Part shown: positions 17,383 to 26,047 of the stretch, piece after piece
How positions within the stretch are numbered: position 1 is the stretch's first letter
How the letters are laid out: each line of letters begins with the position of its first letter
Origin: Haloarcula pelagica
GTDB lineage: Archaea > Halobacteriota > Halobacteria > Halobacteriales > Haloarculaceae
Assembly (NCBI RefSeq): GCF_030127105.1
Contig: NZ_CP126162.1
Span: 414,762 to 478,761, forward strand
DNA length: 64,000 nucleotides
Direction: 5' to 3'
Program-made: the position numbers and the translations under genes
Notes under the pieces: generated by a model
What the model was told of the DNA's origin: nothing
Databases searched by the model: none
Seen by the model: only the letters and a program-made list of their open reading frames with translations

Positions 17383-17733
17383 GTGAGTCTCAAACTGGTG
17401 AAACTCCCCTTCCGCGTCGTGGGCTTTCTGTTCTCGCTCGTCTTCGTCGGCGGGATGGTGGAGTTTTTCGGCATGGTGTTGTACCTCCAGTGGCGCGACC
17501 AGGCCGCGTTGCAGGCACTGACGGCCGGCGGTGTCACGCCCCCGGAAGCCATCTCGTTCGTTCTCGCTAGCCCCGACAGAGTCGTGGTCGCGGCGCTTCT
17601 GGCTGTCCTCTCGGTCGTCTTCGTGGTGACGGGTGATTCTGGAGGAAGTGGACACGTCGGTGGCGGCTACGACGACGGTGGTGGGGTCGGCGGGTTCGAC
17701 GGTGGCGGCGGTGGCGGCGACGGGGGCGAGTAG
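17383..17733 (+). CDS. Two-helix membrane protein with a Gly-rich tail
   Basis: A protein of about 116 residues with two hydrophobic helices (roughly 5-30 and 65-85) and a Gly/Asp/Val-rich C-terminus after position 90. The GTG at 17383-17385 gives a compact product; an upstream in-frame start at 17251 adds 44 residues of low-complexity sequence. The family is unknown. Confidence 0.5.
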   Translation: MSLKLVKLPFRVVGFLFSLVFVGGMVEFFGMVLYLQWRDQAALQALTAGGVTPPEAISFVLASPDRVVVAALLAVLSVVFVVTGDSGGSGHVGGGYDDGGGVGGFDGGGGGGDGGE

Positions 17734-17869
17734 CGTTCGGTGAGACAGACGCCGCTCCTCGTCCCGGGGCGCACTGCCCGCTCTGCAGTCCGACGGAGAA
17801 CCGGATCACTGGCGGTCCGCGTGGGTACTGCGTCGGGAGGCTGTCCCCCCCTGCCTGCCGCCCAGCGGA

Positions 17870-18049
17870 TCAATCCGTCGTCTCGGACTGGACGAACTGC
17901 TCTCCCAACCAGTCGGCTTCGGTGTGGGACAGCTCCAGCAGTTTGCTGCTCAATTCGCTTTTCAGGTGCGCGGTCTGGAGGTGTCGGTAGACGGTCTGTT
18001 CGTCGCTCCTGAACGTACAGAGTGGACACCGGCGACGTGTATCGCTCAT
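17870..18049 (-). CDS. 59-residue C2H2-type zinc-finger microprotein
   Basis: A small protein starting M-S-D-T-R-R-R-C-P-L-C with a C-x2-C...H-x4-H pattern (Cys8, Cys11, His23, His28 approximately), followed by a helical acidic tail. Single-finger microproteins of this kind are common in haloarchaea and some affect gene expression or biofilm. A minus-strand AT-rich block GTATATCTAT (18081-18090) lies about 32 bases upstream. Confidence 0.7.
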   Translation of the reverse strand: MSDTRRRCPLCTFRSDEQTVYRHLQTAHLKSELSSKLLELSHTEADWLGEQFVQSETTD

Positions 18050-18547
18050 CGGTCTCGGTTTCGCTGGACGGCGGTCGGTAATAGATATACAGCCGTTACT
18101 CGGTGCCACGGGTAGCCGGCCAGTCCCGCGCGGACGGTTCGGCCGGGAGTACCGGACAGTAACCACGCGCCATCACCTGGGTCGATTCCGTAAGTCGCAG
18201 TTGCCACGGAGTACGCCCCGCCTGTCGCGGACGCGTGGTGTCACACACTTTTGCCCTGACGGTCCACGGTGGGGACACGCTTCGCCCGACCCGTCCGGGG
18301 CGGGACACCCGCTCCTGTCGCCGCAGCCCGCGTCGGTCCGATACCGCCGTCTCTGATGCCCGCAGTTACCGGAGGGTGGTTACCGCTGCTGGCTCCCGCT
18401 CCCTCGATAGTCTCCGCCGACAAGATAATAGCTATACAGTATAATTCGACTAACGGGGTCGTGGTTCCAGAGCACTCCGCTAGCTGGCACACGAGAGCGG
18501 CCGGAGAACGGACGCCGGGCTTCGCCCCCGGCGTCCCGAGCGCAGGA
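18050..18547. other. Intergenic region with no convincing gene
   Basis: About 500 bases with short open frames that lack haloarchaeal codon bias. The right half contains an AT-rich island (18419-18452) that includes AGCTATA at 18430-18436, the heptamer repeated near the ParA locus at 40-41.7 kb. It may be a chance match. No terminator or RNA gene could be recognised. Confidence 0.35.
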
Positions 18548-19324
18548 TCAGAGGTCGTCCTCGACCGCTTCGACACTCACCGTCCCCTGCGCGTCGATGT
18601 TCTCGACGGAGAGTGCGCCGGTCTCGAACACGTCCTGTGCCGTGGGGAACGGGAACGTGGTGATTCCCAGTCCCGCGAGAGCCGGCCCCGAGACGGGTGG
18701 TCTGGGTCCCTGTGGGCCTGCCGGTCCGAAATCCCCGTCGTACTCGGAGCTGTCCGGGTCGCCGACGACGATCCGCATGACCATCCCGAAGAACTCGTGT
18801 GGCGCACAGAACAGGTCGTACGTCCCTGGACTGTCGAACTGATAGAGCCAGCTGCCGCCGGCGCCGATCACCGGTGAGGAGAGCGGCGGAACGTCGTCGG
18901 GGACTCGCTGCTGGCGCCCCTGGTTCTCGTGATACGCCGTGACCGTGTGTTCCGGTGTCTGAAAGTCGAACTGGACGATATCTCCTTCCTCGATACGGAG
19001 CCCGGTCGGCGAGAAGTGAAACGGGATCGTCGTCGGATCGCCGTCTTCCAACGCCTCGGGGTGGATGTGGAGTCCGACGGTGGCATCCGGTTGGAGACTC
19101 CCCGGGAGCTTCTCCAGCGACGGCTCGGAATAACCGTAGTACGGGTCGATCTGTGGCGGATGGCCGCCGTCGTGCCGGGCCGTCGCAGCACCGGTCCCAG
19201 CGGCCGCCATCGCGCCGAAGCCGAGTGCCCGCAACACGGTCCGGCGGTCGAATCCGCGGGCCAGTAGCCGCTTCAGTAATTCCCGGTCTCCGAGGTCTGT
19301 ACTGGGTGAATTGGTATCTGTCAT
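18548..19324 (-). CDS. Tat-exported cupredoxin (plastocyanin-like)
   Basis: A 258-residue protein with a Tat signal (F-D-R-R-T-V-L-R-A-L-G-F-G). The cupredoxin domain has copper ligands readable as P-E-H-T-V-T-A-Y-H and C-A-P-H-E-F-F-G-M-V-M. The C-terminal third is extended and ends in an acidic segment. It differs clearly from the halocyanins in loop lengths, so it is a second blue-copper type, predicted to carry electrons outside the membrane. The ATG at 19322-19324 puts the twin arginines near residue 27. Confidence 0.85.
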   Translation of the reverse strand: MTDTNSPSTDLGDRELLKRLLARGFDRRTVLRALGFGAMAAAGTGAATARHDGGHPPQIDPYYGYSEPSLEKLPGSLQPDATVGLHIHPEALEDGDPTTIPFHFSPTGLRIEEGDIVQFDFQTPEHTVTAYHENQGRQQRVPDDVPPLSSPVIGAGGSWLYQFDSPGTYDLFCAPHEFFGMVMRIVVGDPDSSEYDGDFGPAGPQGPRPPVSGPALAGLGITTFPFPTAQDVFETGALSVENIDAQGTVSVEAVEDDL

Positions 19325-19626
19325 GACGTTGAACACCGCACTGGCCGTCTCGGCCGGGCCAATTCCGTGTTCTCGACGGCGACTGAATAGTATACACAGG
19401 CATCGCAACGATAGGCTCGACGTACCGAACCGGCCGGTAGAAACGGGTCGATTACTCCCCGGAAAGCCCGGAATACCGTCGGCAAGGTGATGCCCCCGAG
19501 AAACGGGGGGCCAGTCGACGACCCGCTGGCGAAAACGACGACTCGGTGTGAACAGCATGACACTACCGTCGTCGTCTCGAGGGGACAGCCGCCGCCCGCA
19601 GGTAGCCGTCGGGTGTCGTCGCTCGG
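19325..19626. other. Divergent intergenic region
   Basis: A 302-base gap between the leftward cupredoxin gene and a rightward DCC protein. A moderately AT-rich block AATAGTATACA (19386-19396) lies about 65 bases upstream of the cupredoxin start and could be its promoter. Nothing else is recognised. Confidence 0.3.
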
Positions 19627-20148
19627 GTGGAGACCGCCGGAGTAAAGAGTTCGAACGACCAACTAGACGGTATCTCCCGGACAACCGACCAACCGACGCT
19701 CGGGCCGGGCTACGAGGACCACGGCCCGGTCCTGCTGTTCGACGGGGTCTGTAACCTCTGTCACGGGCTGGTCCAGACCATCGTCCCGCGGGACCCCGAA
19801 GGGCGGCTCAAGTTCGCGTCGCTGCAGTCCGACTACGGACAGCGGGTGCGAGCGGCACACGGTCTCCCGACGGAGTCCCTGGGGTCGGTGGTGCTGGTCG
19901 ATGGTCCCGACGTGTACACCAAGTCACGCGCCGTCATCAGAGTCGCCGAACTGCTCGGGTGGCCGTACCGACTCGCTGCCGTCGGTCGGCTCGTCCCCGC
20001 CTCGATCAGCGACACCGTCTACGACTTCGTCGCGGCCCATCGCTACCAGTGGTTCGGCCGAAAAGACCAGTGTATGATCCCTGACACCGACATCAGTGAT
20101 CGCTTCGTCGACGACGGGATCACTGCCGAGTCGTCGGGTGGGACGTGA
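19627..20148 (+). CDS. DCC-family thiol-disulfide oxidoreductase-like protein (DUF393)
   Basis: A protein of up to 173 residues. Its defining motif F-D-G-V-C-N-L-C (about 38-45) holds the redox C-x2-C pair of DCC proteins, followed by F-A-S-L-Q-S-D-Y and the Y-x-F/R closing region. The family is named for the D-x-x-C-x-x-C signature and its physiological substrate is unknown. The start is a GTG at 19627 with a poorly conserved N-terminal 30 residues, so the true start may be further in. Confidence 0.8.
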   Translation: METAGVKSSNDQLDGISRTTDQPTLGPGYEDHGPVLLFDGVCNLCHGLVQTIVPRDPEGRLKFASLQSDYGQRVRAAHGLPTESLGSVVLVDGPDVYTKSRAVIRVAELLGWPYRLAAVGRLVPASISDTVYDFVAAHRYQWFGRKDQCMIPDTDISDRFVDDGITAESSGGT

Positions 20149-20193
20149 GGCGGTACCGGAACACCTAAGCAGGATTGACTTATGGCCTGAAAC

Positions 20194-21263
20194 ATGTCTT
20201 CCAGCGGCGTCCGATCGCACTCCCCGACCCTCATTACTGGGGTCGGAACGCTGCTGTTCGTCGCCGCGATCGTCCACCACATCACGGAACTGCTCGTCGT
20301 CGATTCGGTTCTCGCTCCGATCGCCGCGCTGATGCTGGACGTTCCCGCGGCCGTCGGGTTGATGTACGCCGGCCACTGGCTGTCGACGACCGATCTCGAC
20401 CACCAGGAGCGCTGGACGGTGTGTGTCTGGTGTTTCGCCAGCCTCGTGCTGTTCGTGGCCGTCATCGCGGCGACGTTCGGCATCAGGCTCGCCGAGGACG
20501 GCCCGTCTCCGAACCCGGCTTCTCGCTGCTGATCGCGGCCGAGGCCGGCGGCGTCGCCGGCTTCGTCGGCGGGTACTACAACGCCCGTGCCCGGGCGAGC
20601 GCTCGGCGCGCCACCACCGCCAGAAACGCGCTGGGCTTCGTCAACGAACTCATCCGACACGATCTCCGGAACGATCTGAACGTGATCCACGGGCACGCCG
20701 ACCTGCTGGCCCAGCGGGAAACCGGGCCGGACCCGGGCGACCCGACGGTCGTCCGTGAGAAATCGATGGAGGCGCTGACACGCATCGAGACGAGCCGTGC
20801 GATCGCCGACACGCTCCTCAGCGACCCCGACCTCGACGCCGTCGATGTCGTCCCGATCGTCCACGAGATCACCGAGCAGTTCGACGAGGCCTTCCGGGCG
20901 ACGGTCACGTCCGACCTCCCGGAGCGCGCGGTCGTCACCGCCAACGCCGGCGTCCGGTCGGTGATCGACAACCTCGTCGAGAACGCGATCGAACACAACG
21001 ACACGGCCGAGCCACGCGTCGACGTGACGGTCGTGAGCGGCCCGAACACCGTCAGGATCGCGGTCGCCGACAACGGATCAGGTATCCCACCGGACCGGCG
21101 AGCGGACCTGTTACACCCCGAGACGACCGACGAGGGCGGTGGCCTCTCGCTCGTCTCGACGCTCGTCGACAACTTCGGTGGGGAGATCAGCCTCGGGGAG
21201 TCGGCGTGGGGCGGGGCCGCCGTCGAAGTGACGCTCCCGGCCGCCGACTCGGACCCCGAATGA
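20194..21263 (+). pseudogene. Membrane histidine kinase, frameshifted
   Basis: Two frames make one kinase of about 357 residues. The first frame (ATG 20194) supplies three to four membrane helices. The second supplies the rest of the last helix, then R-H-D-L-R-N-D-L-N-V-I-H-G-H as the phospho-acceptor H-box near 155, N-L-V-E-N-A-I-E-H-N-D as N-box, and D-N-G-S-G-I-P as the ATP lid. The break lies at GGCCC (20500-20504), where one extra base restores E-D-G-P-V-S-E-P-G-F. The sensor is the membrane region itself, ligand unknown. It may be intact in the organism. Confidence 0.75.
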
Positions 21264-21269
21264 GGCCGG

Positions 21270-22037
21270 CTACCGCCAGCTCGTCCAGCCGCCGTCGACG
21301 ACCAGCGACTCGCCGGTGACGTAGCTGGCGAGATCGCTCGCCAGGAACACGGCCGCCCGCCCGATGTCCTCGGGCTGTCCGTACCGGCCCAGCGGTACCT
21401 GCTGGGTGAACGCCTCGGCCTGGTCCGGATCGCCGCCGCTGTCGCCGCCGATCATCGTCTCGATCCCGCCGGGATGGATCGCGTTGACCCGGATGCCCTC
21501 GCTCCCGAACCGGTGGGCGAGCGAGTAGGTCAGCATCGTCAGACCGCCCTTCGAGGCCGAATAGGTCGGCCAGTTCCCGTTGCCGAACAGCCCCGCGATG
21601 CTGGAGATGTTGATGATGGAGCCACCGTCGCCGTCGAGCATCCGTTCGGCGGCCAGTTGGGCGCCGACGTACGCCCCTTTGAGGTTGATATCCATCGTCC
21701 GTTCGTAGTCGTCGTCGCTCACGTCGAGGAACTCCTCGGGCTGCCAGATCCCGGCGTTGTTGACCATCACCGAGACGCCGCCGAACTCGTCGGCCGCGTC
21801 CATCGCCGCGGCCAGGTCGGCCCGATCCGTCACGTCACAGTCGACGAAGGTGGCGTCGGCGTCGGTCTCCGCTCGGATCAACTCGTGGGTCGGGGTCCCG
21901 TCTTCTTTTGGCCCCTCCCGGATGTCGGCGACCACGACGGCGTCGGCCCCGTAGTCGGCGAATTCGCGTGCGATTCCACGTCCGATACCGGAGCTACCGC
22001 CGGTTACGACCGCGACGCGGCCGTCCAGTAGTGTCAT
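21270..22037 (-). CDS. Short-chain dehydrogenase/reductase (glucose 1-dehydrogenase-like)
   Basis: A 255-residue SDR. The cofactor motif T-G-G-S-S-G-I-G is at about 12-19, N-N-A-G at about 90, and the catalytic Ser (I-S-S-I-A-G) and Tyr-x3-Lys (Y-S-A-S-K) near 145-165. It ends with the G-E-S-L-V-V-D-G-G-W pattern of classical SDRs. It oxidises or reduces an alcohol/keto substrate with NAD(P); the substrate cannot be told. The ATG at 22035-22037 sits just before the first beta strand. Confidence 0.88.
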   Translation of the reverse strand: MTLLDGRVAVVTGGSSGIGRGIAREFADYGADAVVVADIREGPKEDGTPTHELIRAETDADATFVDCDVTDRADLAAAMDAADEFGGVSVMVNNAGIWQPEEFLDVSDDDYERTMDINLKGAYVGAQLAAERMLDGDGGSIINISSIAGLFGNGNWPTYSASKGGLTMLTYSLAHRFGSEGIRVNAIHPGGIETMIGGDSGGDPDQAEAFTQQVPLGRYGQPEDIGRAAVFLASDLASYVTGESLVVDGGWTSWR

Positions 22038-22233
22038 TTGGGAACACCACGTTCGTGTAGAATCAGCTAGGTATTGAATAGTTGGGTGAGTGTCTCGTCC
22101 AGCCCGCCCCGTGCCGAGTCGTTCGCACGGCGGCGCTGGCCCCACGGTCGTCCGTACCGTCGTCTCTGCCGTGGATGGAACGGCCGTTTGACTCACCAGA
22201 GCATCTAAGTTTCTCCTGTCGCGACACGTCTAC

Positions 22234-22683
22234 ATGTCCACTCCCCTCCGGCGGGTCCTTCTCGGGACTCCACAGCCAGTCACGCCCAGGCTGTTGTGGC
22301 CGCTGGTCGGTCTCACCGCGCTCGCTGTCTCGGCTGTCGGCTACGCCTCCGGCCTCGTGACCGTCTCGGGCGGCGTCGTCTGGCTCCCGGCGTTCGCCGC
22401 GTGGATCGGCGCGCTCGGGGCCGCCGTCGTCGGCTACTGTCGGGGCGGCGCCCTCGCCGGCTGGGCCGTCACCGCCGCGGCGCTCGTCGGTCATCACGTC
22501 TCCCGTGCTGTCTCCGTGGACTCACTGGGCGAGCGCGTGGCTTTCCTCTTCCGTCCCGACGCACTCGGGTGGTACGCTGCGATGGCACTGCTCGTCGGGG
22601 TCGGTCCGTTCGTCCTCGGAAGCGCCCTGCGGTGGGGTGCAGACGCCCTTCGCGGGGCGCCTGGACACACCGCCCGCGAGTAG
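22234..22683 (+). CDS. Four-helix membrane protein, unknown
   Basis: A 149-residue protein with four hydrophobic segments (about 20-40, 45-67, 72-92, 115-135) and a short basic tail. The gene converges on the histidine kinase gene with a ten-base gap. No family is recognised. Confidence 0.6.
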   Translation: MSTPLRRVLLGTPQPVTPRLLWPLVGLTALAVSAVGYASGLVTVSGGVVWLPAFAAWIGALGAAVVGYCRGGALAGWAVTAAALVGHHVSRAVSVDSLGERVAFLFRPDALGWYAAMALLVGVGPFVLGSALRWGADALRGAPGHTARE

Positions 22684-22693
22684 CGCCGGCGAC

Positions 22694-24193
22694 TCACTGC
22701 TCGTCGGCTGTGATGTCCGTCGCCAGCGGGAGTTCGACGACGAACTCCGCACCCTCGTCGCCGTCGACGACCCGGACCTCGCCGCCGTACTTCTCGACCA
22801 GGTTGTCGACCAGATACAGCCCCAGGCCAGTGCCGGAACTCTCCAGCCCCTTCTCGCCGCGACCGAAGATTTCCTGCTTGCGCTCGTCGGGGACGCCAGG
22901 GCCGTTGTCGGCGATCCGCACCTCGGCGACCTCTTCGCCCGTCGACGCGGAGACGGTCACTCTGGGGACCTCGGAGTCGTTGTGCTGGATCCCGTTGGCG
23001 ATGATGTTCCGGAAGACAGAGGAGAGGAGTTCGTCCGCGACCACCGCGGTATCCGGGAGCGTCTCCTCGACGGTGACGACCGCTCTGTCGTAGGCCGACC
23101 CGACCTCGTCGACCTGCGCTTCCAGCACGGGCCGCAGTGAGACCGTCGTCAGTTCCTCGTGGCCCGACAGCATCGTCTCTGTCAGGTCCCGTGCCTGCCG
23201 GGTGAGGTCGACGACGTGCTGGCCGCTCTCTGCGAGTCGGTCCAGATACTGCATCCCCTCGTCGTCGACGTACCCGTGCAACACGTCGGCCATGCCGAGG
23301 ATGACCTGCATGTCGTTTCGGATGTCGTGGCGGGTGACCTGGTTCAGGATCTCCAGGTTCCGGGTCTGTTCGCGGAGTTCGGCCTCGCGGCGCTGCTGGA
23401 CCGTCACGTCCTGGATCGCGCCGACGATCCCGCTGTTGCCGTCCCGGCTGTAGCCGTGTCGTTCCACGACAACGTCGCGCTGTTCGCCGCCGAGTTCGAC
23501 GGTCAGTTCCAGTCGTTCGCTGCCCCCGCCGTCGAGCAGTTCTGCCTCCGCCGCGTCACAGACCTCGGCGAGTTCCGGCTGGAACTCCGCGGTCCGACTG
23601 CCGATGATCGCGTCCCGGTCCCGGTCGACGAAGGACGCGAACGCGTCGTTACAGGCGACGTACCGACCCGTCTCGTCTTTGAGAAACGCGGGGATCGGAA
23701 CACAGTCGAGGACCGCAGACAGCCGCGCGTCCGCGTGTCGGCGGGCACTCAGTGCGTCCCGGAAGCGGTCGGCAAACGACGGCGGTTGAGTCTCGGTCGC
23801 GCCGGCCGTGTGCTCGATCGCCGACGCGACACGCGGCGGTCCGCCCTGTGGCGGCGCGCGTTCCACGTAGTCGGTGGCACCGGCTTCGAGGCCGTCGACG
23901 ACGGTCTCGGGTGCCGTCTCGGTAGCAGCGATCAGCAATACCGCCCCGATACCGTCGAGCGCATCGACGCCGACCGACGGTTCGAGGTCGAGCGTCGCGA
24001 GGTCCAGCGCGACGACATCCACGGCGGCGCCGACGGCGTCGACCGTCTCGACCCGCCCGAGTTCGGTTTCTCCGAGGTGAGAACGGGTCCGGTCGACGTA
24101 GTGCTCGTCACGACTCAGAACGACCGCCTGACGCGCGTCCATGGTCCGTTCGGAATCCAGCACTGCAGCACCGTCAATGTGTCTGTCAGCCAT
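22694..24193 (-). CDS. PAS-domain histidine kinase with a receiver-like N-terminus
   Basis: A 499-residue cytoplasmic kinase. An N-terminal receiver-like region (about 20-125) is followed by a PAS domain (about 150-280) and the kinase core. The core has R-H-D-I-R-N-D-M-Q-V-I as H-box, N-I-I-A-N-G-I-Q-H-N-D as N-box, D-N-G-P-G-V-P and G-T-G-L-G-L-Y-L-V. No membrane helix is present, so the signal is internal. The ATG at 24191-24193 overlaps the stop of the LOV kinase gene by eight bases, which ties the two in translation. A GTG four codons earlier is an alternative start. Confidence 0.88.
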   Translation of the reverse strand: MADRHIDGAAVLDSERTMDARQAVVLSRDEHYVDRTRSHLGETELGRVETVDAVGAAVDVVALDLATLDLEPSVGVDALDGIGAVLLIAATETAPETVVDGLEAGATDYVERAPPQGGPPRVASAIEHTAGATETQPPSFADRFRDALSARRHADARLSAVLDCVPIPAFLKDETGRYVACNDAFASFVDRDRDAIIGSRTAEFQPELAEVCDAAEAELLDGGGSERLELTVELGGEQRDVVVERHGYSRDGNSGIVGAIQDVTVQQRREAELREQTRNLEILNQVTRHDIRNDMQVILGMADVLHGYVDDEGMQYLDRLAESGQHVVDLTRQARDLTETMLSGHEELTTVSLRPVLEAQVDEVGSAYDRAVVTVEETLPDTAVVADELLSSVFRNIIANGIQHNDSEVPRVTVSASTGEEVAEVRIADNGPGVPDERKQEIFGRGEKGLESSGTGLGLYLVDNLVEKYGGEVRVVDGDEGAEFVVELPLATDITADEQ

Positions 24194-26047
24194 CCGTTTC
24201 GACACTGCGCCGGAGGTACAACGTCACGACCCCACCGTCGTCGGTGTTCTCGACAGAGAGCCCGCCGCCGGCGTTCTCGACGGCCCACTTGACGAGCCAG
24301 AGCCGGATGCCCTGCGTGTGTTCCAGGGGGGACTCGCTGCCGGCGTCCAGTGCCGAGCGCTCGATCTCCGAGAACGCCATCCCAGGGAACCGCACGGCCA
24401 GTTCGACGGAGGGGCTCGGCGGCTCGTCGGTGACCTGCAACGAGACCTGCCCGGCCGGGGCACCCCACTTCCCGACGGCGTGTTCGACGAGTTGTTCGAG
24501 ACACAGTTCCAGTTGTGCGGGACAGATCGCGCTCGCGGCGGGCGCGCCCGCCACGGTGAACTCGACGCCAGGGTACACCGCCCGGAGGTCCCCGACTGCC
24601 GACCGAACGAGGGTCGGCACGTCGAGTGGGACACTCGACTGGTCCGGATCACTGCCCAGATGGAACTGTCTCACCGCGTCGGCGGTGTCGAGCAGTTCGT
24701 CGGAGGCGGTCTGGATCGCTTCCGCGGCCTCGCTGATCGACGCCGGGTCCATCTCCTCGGCGTTGGCCGCGACGTGTTCGGCACGGCCGGAGACCACGGT
24801 CAGCTTGTTCCGGAAGTTGTGCCGGAGCACTCGATCCAGCACCGTCAGGCGTCCCTGCTGTGCGCGGATCGCGGAGATGTCGCGAGCGATCGCGATCACC
24901 CGGTCGCCCGCCGAGTCCGAGACCGACTCGTGTTCGAACTTCACCTGGAAGGTCCGGGACTGTCCGGTCGGGAGCGTGAGCGTGAGTTCCCGTTCCTGTG
25001 TCCGCCCCGTCTCGACGACGACCCGGCAGGCACGCCGGACGACCGACGCCTGCTCCGACGGGAGGATATCGGTCAACGCGGTCGTCGGCGTCGCACGAAA
25101 GTCCACCTCGAACACGTCTGTCGCCGCGGCGTTCGCGTGGACCACGGTCGTGTCGGCACGGAGCACGACGACCGGGTCGCTGACCGACTCGAAGACGTGT
25201 TCGTACTGTTCGAGCAGGCGTTTCCGCTCGATCTGCTCGGTCACGTCCTGCTGGAACCCCAGGAAGTGCGTCACCGTCCCTGCGTCGTCGTAGACGGGCA
25301 CGATATCCAGTTGGTTCCAGAACGCCTCGCCGTCGCGCCGGTAGTTGCGGATGACGACCGACACCGATTCCCTGGCGTCGATTGCCGTCCGGATCTCGGC
25401 CACCGTCGATTCGTCGGTCCCCTCCCCCTGGAGGAACCGACAGTTCCGACCCAGGGCGTCGGGCAGCGAGTAGCCGGTTATGTCGACGAACCCCTGGTTG
25501 ACGTATATCAGGTGTTCGTCCTCGGCCTGTGCGTCGGCGATGCTGATACCGATGTCGGCGTTGTCCATCGCCCGGCCGTACAGTTCGAGGCGCTTCCAGC
25601 GCTGTGACGCGATGAGCGAGTACTGACGGATCGCGACGAGGCCGTCGACGCGGGCCCGGATGGCGCGTTTCGACGACGGAATCGTCAGGATCCCGTCCAG
25701 CGCCCGCCCCAGCGAGTCACCGTATCGGGACCAGGGATCGGGGACGCTCTCGGGGACCAACAGCAAGACCGGCGCCATCGTCGGCCGCTGCTCGCGTTTC
25801 CACTCGCGGAGGCGGTCGCGACACTCCGGGAACGCCTCGGCGCTGACCACGCAGATGTCGGTCGCGTCCGGAACGGCACCCTCAGATGTCGGACCTCGTA
25901 CGCCGACAGCGTCGTGGTCAAAAGGTCCCGGTCTCGTCCCGCCGGAGCGGCGAGGGTGACCGTTGTCGCCGCCGTCTCCGGAAGGGGGACTGCGCCGCCC
26001 GCGCTATCACCGCTCGTGATCCAGTTTGGCGAGCGGTCACCGGACAT
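24186..26047 (-). pseudogene. LOV-PAS histidine kinase, frameshifted near its N-terminus
   Basis: Two frames give a kinase of about 620 residues. The first (ATG 26045-26047) encodes residues 1-52 and the second the rest; one added base at 25891-25892 joins them as A-Y-E-V-P-T-S-E-G. After a receiver-like start comes a PAS domain with G-R-N-C-R-F-L-Q-G, the flavin-binding loop of LOV photosensors, whose cysteine (about residue 203) forms the light-driven flavin bond. A second PAS and a kinase core (L-R-H-N-F-R-N-K-L H-box) follow; the ATP-lid glycines look degenerate. The start overlaps the KaiC-like gene's stop as ATGA. Light sensing is predicted, not proved. Confidence 0.8.

Noticed and set aside
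18096..18444. Short frames in the 18-kb gap
   Set aside because: Arg/Ser/Thr-rich with no GC3 bias and no promoter at fitting distance.
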